Below, one piece after another: positions 22,363 through 31,103 of a DNA stretch of 39,424 nt. The notes beneath the pieces are model-generated. The model did not search any database. It had not been told where the DNA came from and worked only from the letters and a program-made list of their open reading frames with translations. Numbering within the stretch: position 1 is the stretch's first letter; each line of letters begins with the position of its first letter. Position numbers and translations under genes: made by a program. This DNA comes from Candidatus Poribacteria bacterium (GTDB lineage: Bacteria > Poribacteria > WGA-4E > WGA-3G): positions 1-39,424 of the forward strand of contig JAPPES010000100.1 in the NCBI GenBank assembly GCA_028824125.1, in the 5' to 3' direction.

Positions 22363-23220
22363 ATGAAAACTAACACTATTTTCGCTTTGCTTATCCTATT
22401 GATCCCAATTTTAGTTGTAAACACTTTAGATGCCTGCGATTCACAGGAACAAGCTGTTAAAGACGCTCAAGATGAAGTAGATACTGCCGATTACGATTAC
22501 AGACAAAAACGCAGAGCATACTGGAACAACTCAATCTTAGGCCCCCTTGTAAAACCCTCTACAAATATGGGACTATACAATTCAGTAAGAAATGATTACG
22601 AAGCATCACTTATCACATCTGCATATTTAGGTGCTGAAAGAGTACTAAACGAGAAAAAGGATGCACTTAAAAAGGCACAAGAAGCATTAGATGAATGCTA
22701 TCAGAAGTATAATAGATGTCCCGCATGCGACCAAGTACCCGCACATAGCCAAATAACAATGAGTGGGTGTGGACACGTTGACTATTTCTGTAGGAGAGGT
22801 AGACACGATACCCGATCATGCCCCAAAAATGCCAATGGCGACACATGCACTACAATGGAAGGCTTATACCTCACGTGCAGAGAACACACGCACAAATATC
22901 CTGACGCTGTAGGTCCTTGTGGGCATCGGTATGACACAAGCTCATCTGCTGCACACGACCACCGTTCCGAAAAATACCCGTGCGGCAATCATTCTTACTA
23001 TGTATGCCAGTCACAATCGGGTTACGATAGATGGAAACATAGTAACGGGACACTACCATGTGGAAACCATACAGGGTCCCCTTGTAGCGTTGATAGTAGC
23101 CATACAGCATACACAACTTGCCCTAAACACAAGGGTAGAAAATGCGATATTGGCAAGACATATAGATGCTCACCTCATCAGCATACATACACAGGCAGTA
23201 ATTCTGAAGATCAAATTTAA
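22363..23220 (+). CDS. Type B exported Cys/His-repeat protein
   Basis: This 285-residue protein has a signal peptide (MKTNTIFALLILLIPILVVN...DA|C). A coiled coil covers about 25-115 (EQAVKDAQDEVDTADYDYRQ, later AERVLNEKKDALKKAQEAL). CPACDQVPAHSQ is followed by a run of Cys/His knuckles: SGCGHVDYFC, GPCGHRYD, YPCGNHSYYVC, LPCGNHTGSPC and TTCPKHKGRKC. The spacing CGxH-x3-5-C suggests several zinc sites in an oxidising extracytoplasmic compartment, where disulfides are the alternative. Pairs with 21648. Confidence 0.88.
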   Translation: MKTNTIFALLILLIPILVVNTLDACDSQEQAVKDAQDEVDTADYDYRQKRRAYWNNSILGPLVKPSTNMGLYNSVRNDYEASLITSAYLGAERVLNEKKDALKKAQEALDECYQKYNRCPACDQVPAHSQITMSGCGHVDYFCRRGRHDTRSCPKNANGDTCTTMEGLYLTCREHTHKYPDAVGPCGHRYDTSSSAAHDHRSEKYPCGNHSYYVCQSQSGYDRWKHSNGTLPCGNHTGSPCSVDSSHTAYTTCPKHKGRKCDIGKTYRCSPHQHTYTGSNSEDQI

Positions 23221-23228
23221 CACTCTTT

Positions 23229-23260
23229 CCATCAAATCCCCACGCTTTAGCGTGTGGGTA
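23229..23260 (+). terminator. Hairpin after type B gene
   Basis: CCATCAAATCCCCACGCTTTAGCGT continues into GTGGG, forming CCCACGC-ttta-GCGTGtGGG. The same CCATCAAATCCCCA...TTAGCGT stretch follows the type B gene at 31093-31977 (31986 onwards), so the 3' flank was duplicated with the gene. The hairpin also recalls ends of IS200/IS605 elements, but no transposase is present. Confidence 0.45.
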
Positions 23261-23361
23261 CTATGACAGTGTTGTAATACGTTAATGTGTTAATAAATTC
23301 TACTCAATTAGGCAAGTTTGTAACAACGATCTTGTCTAACTGAATACTAAGGAGGTTTATT

Positions 23362-23976
23362 GTGAAACCTAAATTTTTTTGGTCGATTATAATTTTTTGT
23401 AGTTTATTTGTATCACTAAGTATATACATCTTCATTAAAAACAATCATGAACTTGAAGAAATGAAGAAGGTTTTTGAAGCAGATATTTTACAAGCAACTG
23501 AACATTCCGAGTTGAAATCTAATGATAAGCCAGTTGTTACTGAATTGAATTTGCATAGTAATGAGCAGTCCGATACATCTGATATTACTATTCAAAATCA
23601 ACATGATTTAACTGTATCGGATATCGATATTTCAGATATTGAACTGCCTATAATTCACACACCTGTTCCGATTAAACCAGATTTTGATATACCTAATAGC
23701 GTTGATGCAGAAAAACTTAAACATGAATATAAGGTATGGCGTGAGAAACATACAAAAGCCTATAACAATATCATGTCTTTGAGTAAAGATTTGCATAAGA
23801 CGGATGATAAAGGTACAGATTTTGTGAGTTATATGAATTCCTTGACTGAATATCAACGCAATGTATATATGTCAGAAATGAAGCTAAAGATGGAGGCGTA
23901 TAAACTTGCATACTCCGAATTTCAACGGATACAATCTGAAAATCCGATTTTGAAATTTAAAGGAGGCAAGAAATAA
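23362..23976 (+). CDS. Type A-like membrane-anchored protein
   Basis: This 204-residue protein has membrane helix FFWSIIIFCSLFVSLSIYIF and an acidic linker. Its C-terminal helical domain (KHEYKVWREKHTKAYNNIMS, then TDFVSYMNSLTEYQRNVYMS and KLAYSEFQRIQSENP) closely resembles that of 30498 (FFKYINSLTEQEKDEFH, KYAYTKFEMLSTLNP). The His motif is absent. It overlaps its type B partner by one base at AATAATG (stop TAA, start ATG), so translation is coupled. Base composition is more AT-rich than neighbours. Confidence 0.85.
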   Translation: MKPKFFWSIIIFCSLFVSLSIYIFIKNNHELEEMKKVFEADILQATEHSELKSNDKPVVTELNLHSNEQSDTSDITIQNQHDLTVSDIDISDIELPIIHTPVPIKPDFDIPNSVDAEKLKHEYKVWREKHTKAYNNIMSLSKDLHKTDDKGTDFVSYMNSLTEYQRNVYMSEMKLKMEAYKLAYSEFQRIQSENPILKFKGGKK

Positions 23977-24872
23977 TGTTGAATAAAACAACACTCAACA
24001 GAGCTTTACTTTTACCGTTAGTATTTCTATTTGTTATTATATGTTCACTCTCTGCCGTTATATCGTTTTCGAGTGATTCTGAAGATTGGGATTGTCAAGA
24101 CGAAATAGATAAAGTTGCAAAATTAGAAAAGGATCATGCTGAAGCCGTTAAAAAGTATGACAACCAAAATGCTAAAATTTTTCGCATGAAGGTATCTTAC
24201 AAGTATGGTGCAGCTAGTAGAACTGATCCGTTTACTTTAAAGCTTGAAGCGGCAATAAATAAGTTGCAGGAATTATCAGATGAAGCGACACGAATATGGA
24301 AACTATTAGAAGCTGCCAGAAAAGATCTTGATGAATGCACGCCTCCATGTGGTCATTATTATCCACCTGACGAAGCATATATGCATGTAGAGGTCGGTTA
24401 TGAATGTGGCGATCACAAATACTGGACTTGCAAGACAAAAGAATCTGGACATGATGTTACTGAAAGAACTTGTGGTCATACATGGGCAGATTGTCAAAAT
24501 CTGGATAAGTTTTATGATGGACATGCCCGTGTATCATATCAATGTCGTAATCACCATTATTGGCTCTGCTGGGACACAGATAAATTAGATCATAGTGCTC
24601 ATGCAAAAGAGCTTGGATTGTGCGGACATACTTATTGGTTGTGTTTGAAAAATCAAGGTAACCATTATCAATATAATAGGCTTGCTTGTGGTCATACGCT
24701 TTGGAAGTGCAGAGATCCTAAAGGTTGGGGAAACAGGGAAGCACATGGTATTGTTCGATGTCCACATGTTAAATTAGGTAAACGTTGTTATTACAGTTGG
24801 TATGCTTGTAAGTATTCAGGTTCTGGCGATTATCCGAGTCATACTCATTATTACAGTAGGCCTGATATTTAG
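23976..24872 (+). CDS. Type B exported Cys/His-repeat protein
   Basis: This 298-residue protein has a signal peptide (about 1-35) and a coiled coil with KVAKLEKDHAEAVKKYDNQN and LEAARKDLDEC. At least seven Cys/His knuckles follow: PCGHYYP, YECGDHKYWTC, RTCGHTWADC, YQCRNHHYWLC, GLCGHTYWLC, LACGHTLWKC and VRCPHVKLGKRC. Intervening His residues (HDV, HAR, HSAH, NHYQ) could complete four-ligand sites. It is the most regular repeat protein of the array and closely resembles 31093. A strong hairpin follows at 24893-24939. Confidence 0.9.
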   Translation: MLNKTTLNRALLLPLVFLFVIICSLSAVISFSSDSEDWDCQDEIDKVAKLEKDHAEAVKKYDNQNAKIFRMKVSYKYGAASRTDPFTLKLEAAINKLQELSDEATRIWKLLEAARKDLDECTPPCGHYYPPDEAYMHVEVGYECGDHKYWTCKTKESGHDVTERTCGHTWADCQNLDKFYDGHARVSYQCRNHHYWLCWDTDKLDHSAHAKELGLCGHTYWLCLKNQGNHYQYNRLACGHTLWKCRDPKGWGNREAHGIVRCPHVKLGKRCYYSWYACKYSGSGDYPSHTHYYSRPDI

Positions 24873-24892
24873 AAATAATCTTGTATCATGAA

Positions 24893-24939
24893 AATCATAT
24901 CTGTATTAAGGTATTTTTAATCTTAATACAGATATGATT
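24893..24939. terminator. Perfect 18-bp hairpin after type B gene
   Basis: AATCATATCTGTATTAAG (24893-24910) is perfectly complementary to CTTAATACAGATATGATT (24922-24939), with an 11-nt loop. AT-rich, it probably terminates the 23362-24872 unit and stabilises its 3' end. Confidence 0.55.
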
Positions 24940-24964
24940 TATCTTAACAGATAAAGGGATCATA

Positions 24965-25093
24965 ATGGAAATTTTGAAAATAATCGGTTTAGTTGCTCTC
25001 GGCATCTTTGGTTTAATACTACTTATCAAGGACTTATCTGCCTTGACACCGAGTGAAAGAAAGGAATATTTTCGCAGTCGATGGTTCTCATAA
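24965..25093 (+). CDS. Membrane microprotein, 42 residues (copy 1)
   Basis: MEILKIIGLVALGIFGLILL then IKDLSALTPSERKEYF and RSRWFS: one membrane helix plus a short basic tail. A near-identical gene lies at 34376-34501. Conservation of the protein between two dispersed copies makes it a real gene. The ribosome site is an AAGGGA just upstream. Function unknown. Confidence 0.75.
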   Translation: MEILKIIGLVALGIFGLILLIKDLSALTPSERKEYFRSRWFS

Positions 25094-25134
25094 AGTGTTA
25101 ATTTGTAAGCTAAGTATCAAGCATTGTCTTGGCA

Positions 25135-25175
25135 AGATTCTGAATATCCTAAGGACTTGCATATACATTAATTAA
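25135..25175 (+). pseudogene. Tail of a deleted type A gene
   Basis: One frame encodes SEYPKDLHIH then TAA, followed by TTAAGGAGATAT. This matches the end of the type A gene at 21648 (KYPEGLHTH, TAA, TTAAGGAGATAT) immediately before its type B partner. The rest of the type A gene is missing here, so its body was lost by deletion between 25094 and 25135. Confidence 0.6.
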
Positions 25176-25187
25176 GGAGATATTTCA

Positions 25188-25559
25188 ATGAAAACCAAAA
25201 TAGTGTTAGTTTTACTTATTCTATTAATCCCAGTTTTAACTATAGATATTACATCTGCTTGCCAAAATCAGGAGAAAGCAGTCAAAGATGCGGAAGCTGA
25301 AGTTACCATCGCAAAAGTAACCTTTAGAGAAAAGCGAAGGGCATACCTTGCAAATTCAGTTCTTGCACCCCTTGGTTCACATAACACAAGTATAGAGTCA
25401 TCAGAAACAATAACCCAATATTTACGATCTCTCAGAATATTGAAAGAGAAAGAGGATACACTCACAGCTGCACAGACCGCATTAGACAAATGCTATAAAA
25501 GGTACAACGTATGCCCCGCATGTAAGAAAGTTCCTATATGTCCACAATATACCATGTGA
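25188..25559 (+). CDS. Truncated type B protein
   Basis: This 123-residue protein is homologous to the first 130 residues of 22363: a signal peptide MKTKIVLVLLILLIPVLTID, coiled coil EKAVKDAEAEVTIAKV, ALDKCYKRYNVCPACKKVP, then a stop after QYTM. The full-length copy continues with CGH knuckles from the same point. It is therefore a truncated paralogue, possibly a pseudogene, though the signal peptide and coiled coil are intact. Its type A partner is deleted. Confidence 0.7.
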   Translation: MKTKIVLVLLILLIPVLTIDITSACQNQEKAVKDAEAEVTIAKVTFREKRRAYLANSVLAPLGSHNTSIESSETITQYLRSLRILKEKEDTLTAAQTALDKCYKRYNVCPACKKVPICPQYTM

Positions 25560-25597
25560 GGTAATAAAATTGGCAGAACAAGACACGAACACCTTAT

Positions 25598-25728
25598 GCG
25601 TGCAAAGAGTAAAAAACCTACCATGCACGCACCATCTCGCCACACAGGAGGGCGTGTAGAGAAAATACTCCATCCACAATAGTAGGTGGATATTCCTCAG
25701 TCCTGCGGGGAGACATAAAATCCCCGCA
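25598..25728 (+). ncRNA. Double-pseudoknot leader element, copy 2
   Basis: Outer stem GCGTGCA (25598-25604)/TGCACGC (25624-25630), then CTCGCC and GGCGTGTAGAG. The loop GGAG pairs with CTCC (25668-25671). The following hairpin is ATCCAC/GTGGAT, where copy 1 has AATATT/AATATT, so pairing is kept with different bases. Pseudoknot 2 has GTCCTGCGGGGAGAC (25700-25714) pairing with CCCCGC (25722-25727). It lies 36 nt before the gene at 25764. Confidence 0.75.
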
Positions 25729-25763
25729 CATAGAACATTAAGCATTAAAAGGAGAAATACAAA

Positions 25764-26093
25764 ATGCTAATATCAAACAACACAAATATCGTAGATAGTT
25801 CAAAAATTCCACTCGACCAAATTCCACTTGATGAACTAAGTCATATATTACTAAAATTCTTTTCAGAAGAATTAAATAAACAAAACAAAGAATCACTACA
25901 CGCTCCTGCACTAATTTGCTTAGCAGGCGCTGCTGAAAACTCACAGTATTTTGATATACTTGCAGAAGCTTTACAATTGTTAGAGAATCAAGGTTTAGTC
26001 AGAAACACCTTTGATGCCAGCTCACACTATATATATAAGATAACTCGGAAGGGCATTAAGGCCCTAAAGGAGACAAAAAATGATAACCAATAA
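25764..26093 (+). CDS. Predicted winged-helix protein
   Basis: This 109-residue cytoplasmic protein lacks a signal peptide. Its second half, YFDILAEALQLLENQGLV then YKITRKGIKALKET, reads as a winged helix (recognition helix, wing, final helix). The start follows AAAGGAG. A small ORF begins within its stop region at 26080. It may be a local regulator of the array, inferred from position only. Confidence 0.65.
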   Translation: MLISNNTNIVDSSKIPLDQIPLDELSHILLKFFSEELNKQNKESLHAPALICLAGAAENSQYFDILAEALQLLENQGLVRNTFDASSHYIYKITRKGIKALKETKNDNQ

Positions 26094-26202
26094 AAGAGAG
26101 TCAATGGCCCTTAGCATAATTAAAGATTTCGTAATAATAGAAGCCAAAAGGCAATTTTATCATGAGTATAGATTAGAACATCTACTCACCAATAACTATT
26201 AA
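26080..26202 (+). CDS. Small ORF overlapping the winged-helix gene
   Basis: The 40-codon frame MITNKRESMALSIIKDFVII then EAKRQFYHEYRLEHLLTNNY starts 14 bp before the upstream stop with an AAGGAG site, suggesting coupled translation. It has a basic, helical composition. Not recognised. Confidence 0.45.
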   Translation: MITNKRESMALSIIKDFVIIEAKRQFYHEYRLEHLLTNNY

Positions 26203-26225
26203 GAAGTATTTAAAAGAAGTTTCTT

Positions 26226-26900
26226 ATGAACAAGAAAATGTACTTAGGGCTTGGAATTCTCATTATCTTCGTCACAATTGCCGGTTTTGTCTTTATACAA
26301 CGATCACAAAAAATAGGACAGCTAAAGCAAGAGGCCACTGATTCCATAAAACAACTTAAGGAGAGCAGAGCAAAACGGGCAATTGTGAACGGAAATACAC
26401 AGCATGATGCTCCCCATAAAGCACCACCTATAGACCCCGAACCAGGAAGCCTTACAGCACCCAAAGGACATTATTATCCCACCAACGAGGAAACAGGCGA
26501 CTACTACCTCAATGAGGATGGGGAACCAATACTTATGAAGAAAGGCCAACCCTTTATAACAATAGAAACTTTTATCGGATTTGCACCTACAAAGGAAGTC
26601 TATAACCAGTATCTTGAACTCTCTACTCGATATGAAGAAGCTAAAAACTCAGGCAATAGTCCGAAAGCATCCGAATTGAAATCCAAAATAGATCAGATAG
26701 TAGCGGATTCTCAAGGAGAATTACCAGAAATTTCTACAATCATTGTATTTGATGCAGATGTTACCCAAGAGAAGAAAGAGGCAACACTCAAACATATAAA
26801 TGAGGTTGAAAAGACAGCACTCAAACAGGTATTAATGGATATGGAACTTATCCATCTTTACAGAGGTGGACATCTAACAGAACAATCAGACTCACATTAA
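26226..26900 (+). CDS. Type A membrane-anchored protein, GHYY/DG subclass
   Basis: This 224-residue protein has membrane helix YLGLGILIIFVTIAGFVFI and coiled coil QRSQKIGQLKQEATDSIKQL. A domain follows with PKGHYYPTNEETGDYYLNED, GEPILMKKGQPFITIETFIG and FAPTKEVYNQY. The same domain recurs in 26913 and 29638, each with Gly-His/Tyr, DG, a Gly-(E/D)P strand and a F(A/R)PT helix start. The N terminus is shared with the HWH subclass, so the family is modular: common anchor, different distal domains. Reading starts 23 bp after the previous small ORF. Confidence 0.82.
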   Translation: MNKKMYLGLGILIIFVTIAGFVFIQRSQKIGQLKQEATDSIKQLKESRAKRAIVNGNTQHDAPHKAPPIDPEPGSLTAPKGHYYPTNEETGDYYLNEDGEPILMKKGQPFITIETFIGFAPTKEVYNQYLELSTRYEEAKNSGNSPKASELKSKIDQIVADSQGELPEISTIIVFDADVTQEKKEATLKHINEVEKTALKQVLMDMELIHLYRGGHLTEQSDSH

Positions 26901-26912
26901 AAGGAGCATACC

Positions 26913-27743
26913 ATGAATCGTAAAACGTATTGGGGACTTGGCATCCTCGCAACGCTCATCATCAGTTTTGGCGCATTTGTGTTCTACGGCCAATATACAC
27001 AGATGCAACAGCTGAAACAGATTACTGAGCAAAATAAGAAAGAACTTGAACCAAAAGAGAAACCTGTTACAAAAGTTAACAGAAAACCTACAGATAACAA
27101 GCAGGATAATACTCCGCAAGAGACAATACCCGATCCCCTTGCAGGTTTAACATGGCAAGAACGGACGGATAAGCTATACCCTGCTTTAAAATTATCTTCA
27201 CTGGACTGGGAAAATCTAACTGATAATGAAATTGTGACCCTCCTCAATAGAAAGGAGCAATGGAATTCTATTACACAGGATCAACGCGACACTGTCGTAA
27301 GAGAATTCTATAAACGTGCATTAGGCAAAATGCCTCCACCCGAAGGGCATTTCTATGTGTGTAATCCAGATGGAAGCGTGAAGCTCGGTGAAGATGGACT
27401 ACCTATTTACTACAAACACGGTGAACCCGTCTTTAAAATCAAAACAATGATCGGATTTAGACCTACACGCGAACAGATTATTATACATAAAACATTGCTT
27501 GACCTATACGAGGATGCAGTCAATAGAGATGATCAAGAGACTGCCGAAATGGTTGACTCAGAGATTCAAGCATTAGAGGAACACGCAGTTGGGGAAATTC
27601 CACTTATCACTGCCAGCACCCAGTCACCTGGAGGTGTCAATCGATCTGAATGGCGGAGAAAACTCAGTGAGCGTGCCAGAGAAGAATACAGAAAAATGGG
27701 CATAGAATACGTCTACGACTATACTTCCAAAGGAATTTACTAA
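26913..27743 (+). CDS. Type A membrane-anchored protein, GHFY/DG subclass
   Basis: This 276-residue protein has membrane helix YWGLGILATLIISFGAFVFY and a coiled-coil stalk. A unique insert (LTWQERTDKLYPALKLSS...) is followed by the shared domain PPPEGHFYVCNPDGSVKLGE, DGLPIYYKHGEPVFKIKTMI and GFRPTREQ, then a helical tail. PPPE before the domain parallels PPPPG before the HWH motif. It lies 12 bp after 26226, a tandem duplication of type A genes without a type B between. Confidence 0.82.
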   Translation: MNRKTYWGLGILATLIISFGAFVFYGQYTQMQQLKQITEQNKKELEPKEKPVTKVNRKPTDNKQDNTPQETIPDPLAGLTWQERTDKLYPALKLSSLDWENLTDNEIVTLLNRKEQWNSITQDQRDTVVREFYKRALGKMPPPEGHFYVCNPDGSVKLGEDGLPIYYKHGEPVFKIKTMIGFRPTREQIIIHKTLLDLYEDAVNRDDQETAEMVDSEIQALEEHAVGEIPLITASTQSPGGVNRSEWRRKLSERAREEYRKMGIEYVYDYTSKGIY

Positions 27744-27788
27744 CCAACCTAATATAAGAAAATTAATCAATAATCAAAGGAGATTATT

Positions 27789-29145
27789 ATGAATAATAAG
27801 TTTTGCGTTTTAGTTATTACACTCTTATCAATTTTTACTATGAATATGATTGCAGAAGCCACAATCACTGTTGGTAATATCTCTATCACCAGTTCCCCCA
27901 AGTAACATTGATAGAAAACGATCATGTTCACTTTCAAGCGAGCATACACATACAGCTACATGCCACACCGAATCATACCACAGTGTAAGCCAATCGTGGA
28001 ATCCTTCATTAGATATAGAACTAACAGTGGAATGTACAATTACAGGATACGGATGGGCAGGTGGACTCTTTCGCCAAGCAATTGTCGACGGTGTCTACAT
28101 TGCACAGTGGAATGGGCCCACAGGTACACAGAGAGATTCCGACGATGAATTTGGACACTGGGGATTTAGCGGACCCACACCTATAGCAATACCCAACGAA
28201 AAATTACCATCTCCAAATGTAGTTACATTTAGCATCTACGGAACATCTAAAACAAAGCCCGAAGGAACCCATAAGTGGAGCGCCGTTGGCGGTGCATTCA
28301 CACGCAGTGTAATATGGGAAGGCAGCCACGAAACTTCAGTCCAAACAGGAGGAAGCATTGGATGGGGGCCCAACGATCCGTTACCATCACTTACAGTTCA
28401 CGCTAATAACACTGAAGCATCTGGAATGAGAGCCGTACAGAGCAAGTCTGAAGGACTTAGAACATCAAGTCAAGAAGGCAGCTGGACTCTAACATATAAA
28501 GAGTATTGCAACTCGCACGGCACGGAAACACTTATTGATGGCGAGCATTCACACCATTGGGTCTGTCCATCAGGATCAGGCAGTATGAACGGCGGATGCG
28601 GTAAGCATATACAATGCAAAGACTTTATCCCCGAATGGCATAAATTACAAGATAAATGTCCTGGAAACACCACAGGTCCAGATGGGAATTGTTCTGTAGG
28701 GCCTCCCTATAGAATGTGTACCCATAAATGCGAATACTATAACCCCGAAGATCAACCAGACCCTGAACTTGTATGTATTCGGCGTAAGTATCGGAATAAA
28801 TGTTGGATAGAAGATTCCAATATAACACACGCCAACTTTACATATCATAAGGATCATGAAGTTTTAGAATGCGGGGAAGAAGATGCTAATGATCAAAACA
28901 CATCTGGGTGTGGAGACCCTTACTTTACATGCTCAATCTCAGACCAATTTAGGCACGGTGTTCGCATCTGCACAAAAATGCGATGGACATGGATAGGCAA
29001 AGGTTTAGGAGGCAGAAAAAAAGTTAAAAAAGTATGCGGTATGAAATTCAGATTTTGCACAAATAATGGCAGAGACTCCCACGTTGATAAACTCAGACCA
29101 CATGCAGGAAACCTGGTTACAGTATTATCAGGATCATCAGACTAA
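27789..29145 (+). pseudogene. Frameshifted secreted Cys/His protein gene
   Basis: ATG at 27789 gives a signal peptide MNNKFCVLVITLLSIFTMNM and IAEATITVGNISITSSPK, then stops at 27903. A second frame continues QVTLIENDHVHFQAS to about 27940. The third frame then runs EHTHTATCHTESYHSVSQSW to the end at 29145. Two small indels, one in the CCCCC run at 27895-27899 and one near 27940, restore a protein of about 450 residues. It ends in a Cys/His-rich region (GGCGKHIQC, CTHKCEYY, CGDPYFTC, CTKMRW). It could be a recent pseudogene or contain sequencing errors. The main intact frame is 27850-29145. Confidence 0.65.
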
Positions 29146-29187
29146 TTACCTTACGTTTAGGAAACCAAAATAACCTGCACAACCAAC

Positions 29188-29215
29188 GTCCTGCGGGGAG
29201 ACGCACATTCCCCGC
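29188..29215 (+). promoter_or_regulatory. Leader element, second pseudoknot only
   Basis: GTCCTGCGGGGAGAC at 29188-29202 followed by CCCCGC (29210-29215). Located 55 nt upstream of the gene at 29270. The upstream CTCGCC pseudoknot is not recognisable here. Confidence 0.65.
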
Positions 29216-29269
29216 ACTTGAAAAAGTACCCACACAGAATAGATATTAAATCTATAAAGGAGAATTACA

Positions 29270-29611
29270 ATGAGAACGTTCCTGTTTGTCACACTCATAA
29301 TTTCAATCAGTATATTCGCAATATCCAGCTATGCTTTCATCCAAATAAATAATGAAATAGTTCATAATTTCAAAGAGATAGAACAGAACTATAAAGCCAG
29401 TAGTTCTGGGTCGCATTGCCCGATATGTTTTGGATCGTGGGGTAGCGGTAACCATACTGAGTATGAATACATAGTTTTTAGATGTAAAGAATGTAATGTA
29501 AGATGGGGAAATGGCAAAAGGCCCCTTAGTGCTGCCTACTGGTATTGTTTCTATAGCTCGGTAGTCACAAATACACAATATAAATGCCATTCATGTAAAC
29601 ATGATAGCTAA
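29270..29611 (+). CDS. Exported zinc-ribbon-like protein
   Basis: This 113-residue protein has an N-terminal membrane or signal helix TFLFVTLIISISIFAISSYA and three CxxC knuckles: HCPICFG (about 50), RCKECNVRWGNG and KCHSCKHD. Together they resemble a zinc ribbon. The start follows AAAGGAG. It does not share the CGH repeats of type B. It begins the transcription unit that contains 29638 and may share the extracytoplasmic location. Confidence 0.75.
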   Translation: MRTFLFVTLIISISIFAISSYAFIQINNEIVHNFKEIEQNYKASSSGSHCPICFGSWGSGNHTEYEYIVFRCKECNVRWGNGKRPLSAAYWYCFYSSVVTNTQYKCHSCKHDS

Positions 29612-29637
29612 AACCACCACAACTCAGGAGAAACAAA

Positions 29638-30423
29638 ATGAGCAAACCAATTTTAGCCGTTTCTATATTTCTGATTATTTCGTGTATATGTGTTGGTCTC
29701 TATTTTATCACAAATACCAACAAGAATGTAGAACCAGCCATAATTTACAAAGTTCCTTCAGATACTGAAGTTGATAAAACGAACCAAGATAGTAAACAAG
29801 TTAACCAACCTAAACCGATTGAAACAGATACGGAAACAGTAGACGTAGACCTCACTAATCAGTCTCAGGAAAAGTCTTACGTACTCATTGCCGAGAACGA
29901 AAGTGGCGAGAAAGTATCCGTAAGAGTTACAGCTGATCACTTAGAAAAACTAAAGAAAGAAGCAGGCAGAAAATTCTATAAGAATATACGTGGTGTATCA
30001 GGCCCGCCTCCAGAAGGCTACAAGTACATCATAATGCCTGATGGCAAAGCAAAACGTGATGAAAATGGAAATCCTATAACTTACAAGATAGGTGATCCAA
30101 TCTTTGAAATAGTATTACGCGAAGACTTTGCTCCTACGATAGAACAATTTAATCAATTGAAAAACCTTGAACAAGAATTAGTAACTGCAATACAAAATGA
30201 AGATTTTGATAAGGCCGACAATATACGTGACCAAATATCAACGTTAAGACAAGAATCCAATGGCATGCTCCCTTATGTGAATATAACAGTGACAGTAGAA
30301 ACTCCTAATGAAACTGAATATGATGCAAAGTACAAACGCGCTGAACAACTATCAAAACCCGTGCTTTATCAAGCATATAGGGAACATGGGTTTGAACATT
30401 TAATACCAGAGGGGTATAAATAG
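29638..30423 (+). CDS. Type A membrane-anchored protein, GYKY/DG subclass
   Basis: This 261-residue protein has membrane helix PILAVSIFLIISCICVGLYF and an acidic linker. The shared domain PPPEGYKYIIMPDGKAKRDE, NGNPITYKIGDPIFEIVL and DFAPTIEQFNQLK follows, with the helical QEDFDKADNIRDQIS-type repeat seen also in 26226 and 26913. It starts after AGGAG, 26 bp from the previous gene. Confidence 0.82.
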   Translation: MSKPILAVSIFLIISCICVGLYFITNTNKNVEPAIIYKVPSDTEVDKTNQDSKQVNQPKPIETDTETVDVDLTNQSQEKSYVLIAENESGEKVSVRVTADHLEKLKKEAGRKFYKNIRGVSGPPPEGYKYIIMPDGKAKRDENGNPITYKIGDPIFEIVLREDFAPTIEQFNQLKNLEQELVTAIQNEDFDKADNIRDQISTLRQESNGMLPYVNITVTVETPNETEYDAKYKRAEQLSKPVLYQAYREHGFEHLIPEGYK

Positions 30424-30497
30424 TCAACAACCCCATGTTAGAACAACAGGGTCTACACACCCAACATTCGATGAAACAACTAAGCAAGGAGAATCCA

Positions 30498-31103
30498 ATG
30501 AATAAAAGGCTTTCCCAATTAATTGTAGTAATTACTATAATTGCTGCGAGTGCTTTACTTGCAGTCGTGCTACGCGATTATTTTTCTGTCAAACAGATGG
30601 AAAAAGATTATGAAAAATCACAAGCACATTCAAGTAAACAAACCACCCCAACCGACAAACCACCACTCCCGATAAGTAAACCAACAGAAAATGAAGATCC
30701 CTCACCTGAGGATCTACATGATGAAGTTGTTGTTACAAAAACAGTACCCGATACCTCTATAACTGAGGATCAACAAAGAGAACTTGACCTAATTATTGAC
30801 GACTACAAATCAAAAATTAGTACTATGAGCCACAGGCGAGAAAAATACGACCTATGGAGTTCCATGCGCAGCGATGCCTATCAAGAAATGCAAGAAGCAC
30901 AAAAATTGCTTCATGAAAAGGATTTTATTGGAACTGACGTAGACCAATTTTTCAAGTATATTAACAGCCTTACCGAACAGGAAAAGGATGAATTTCACCA
31001 AGAATATGCTAAGAATCTAAATGCCTACAAATATGCCTACACAAAGTTTGAGATGCTAAGCACCCTCAACCCCTTAGCAAAGGAGAATTCTAATGAAAAA
31101 TAA
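30498..31103 (+). CDS. Type A-like membrane-anchored protein
   Basis: The start ATG at 30498 was chosen for its AAGGAG site; the frame upstream to 30435 overlaps non-coding leader. The 201-residue protein has a membrane helix LIVVITIIAASALLAVVL, a Pro-rich acidic linker and a helical C-terminal domain homologous to that of 23362. It overlaps its type B partner by 11 bp, parallel to the 23362/23976 pair, so these two pairs are sister copies. Confidence 0.85.
   Translation: MNKRLSQLIVVITIIAASALLAVVLRDYFSVKQMEKDYEKSQAHSSKQTTPTDKPPLPISKPTENEDPSPEDLHDEVVVTKTVPDTSITEDQQRELDLIIDDYKSKISTMSHRREKYDLWSSMRSDAYQEMQEAQKLLHEKDFIGTDVDQFFKYINSLTEQEKDEFHQEYAKNLNAYKYAYTKFEMLSTLNPLAKENSNEK

Noticed and set aside
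27924-28148. Plus-strand frame inside the frameshifted gene
   Set aside because: It is a shadow of the longer frame ending at 29145, without a ribosome site.
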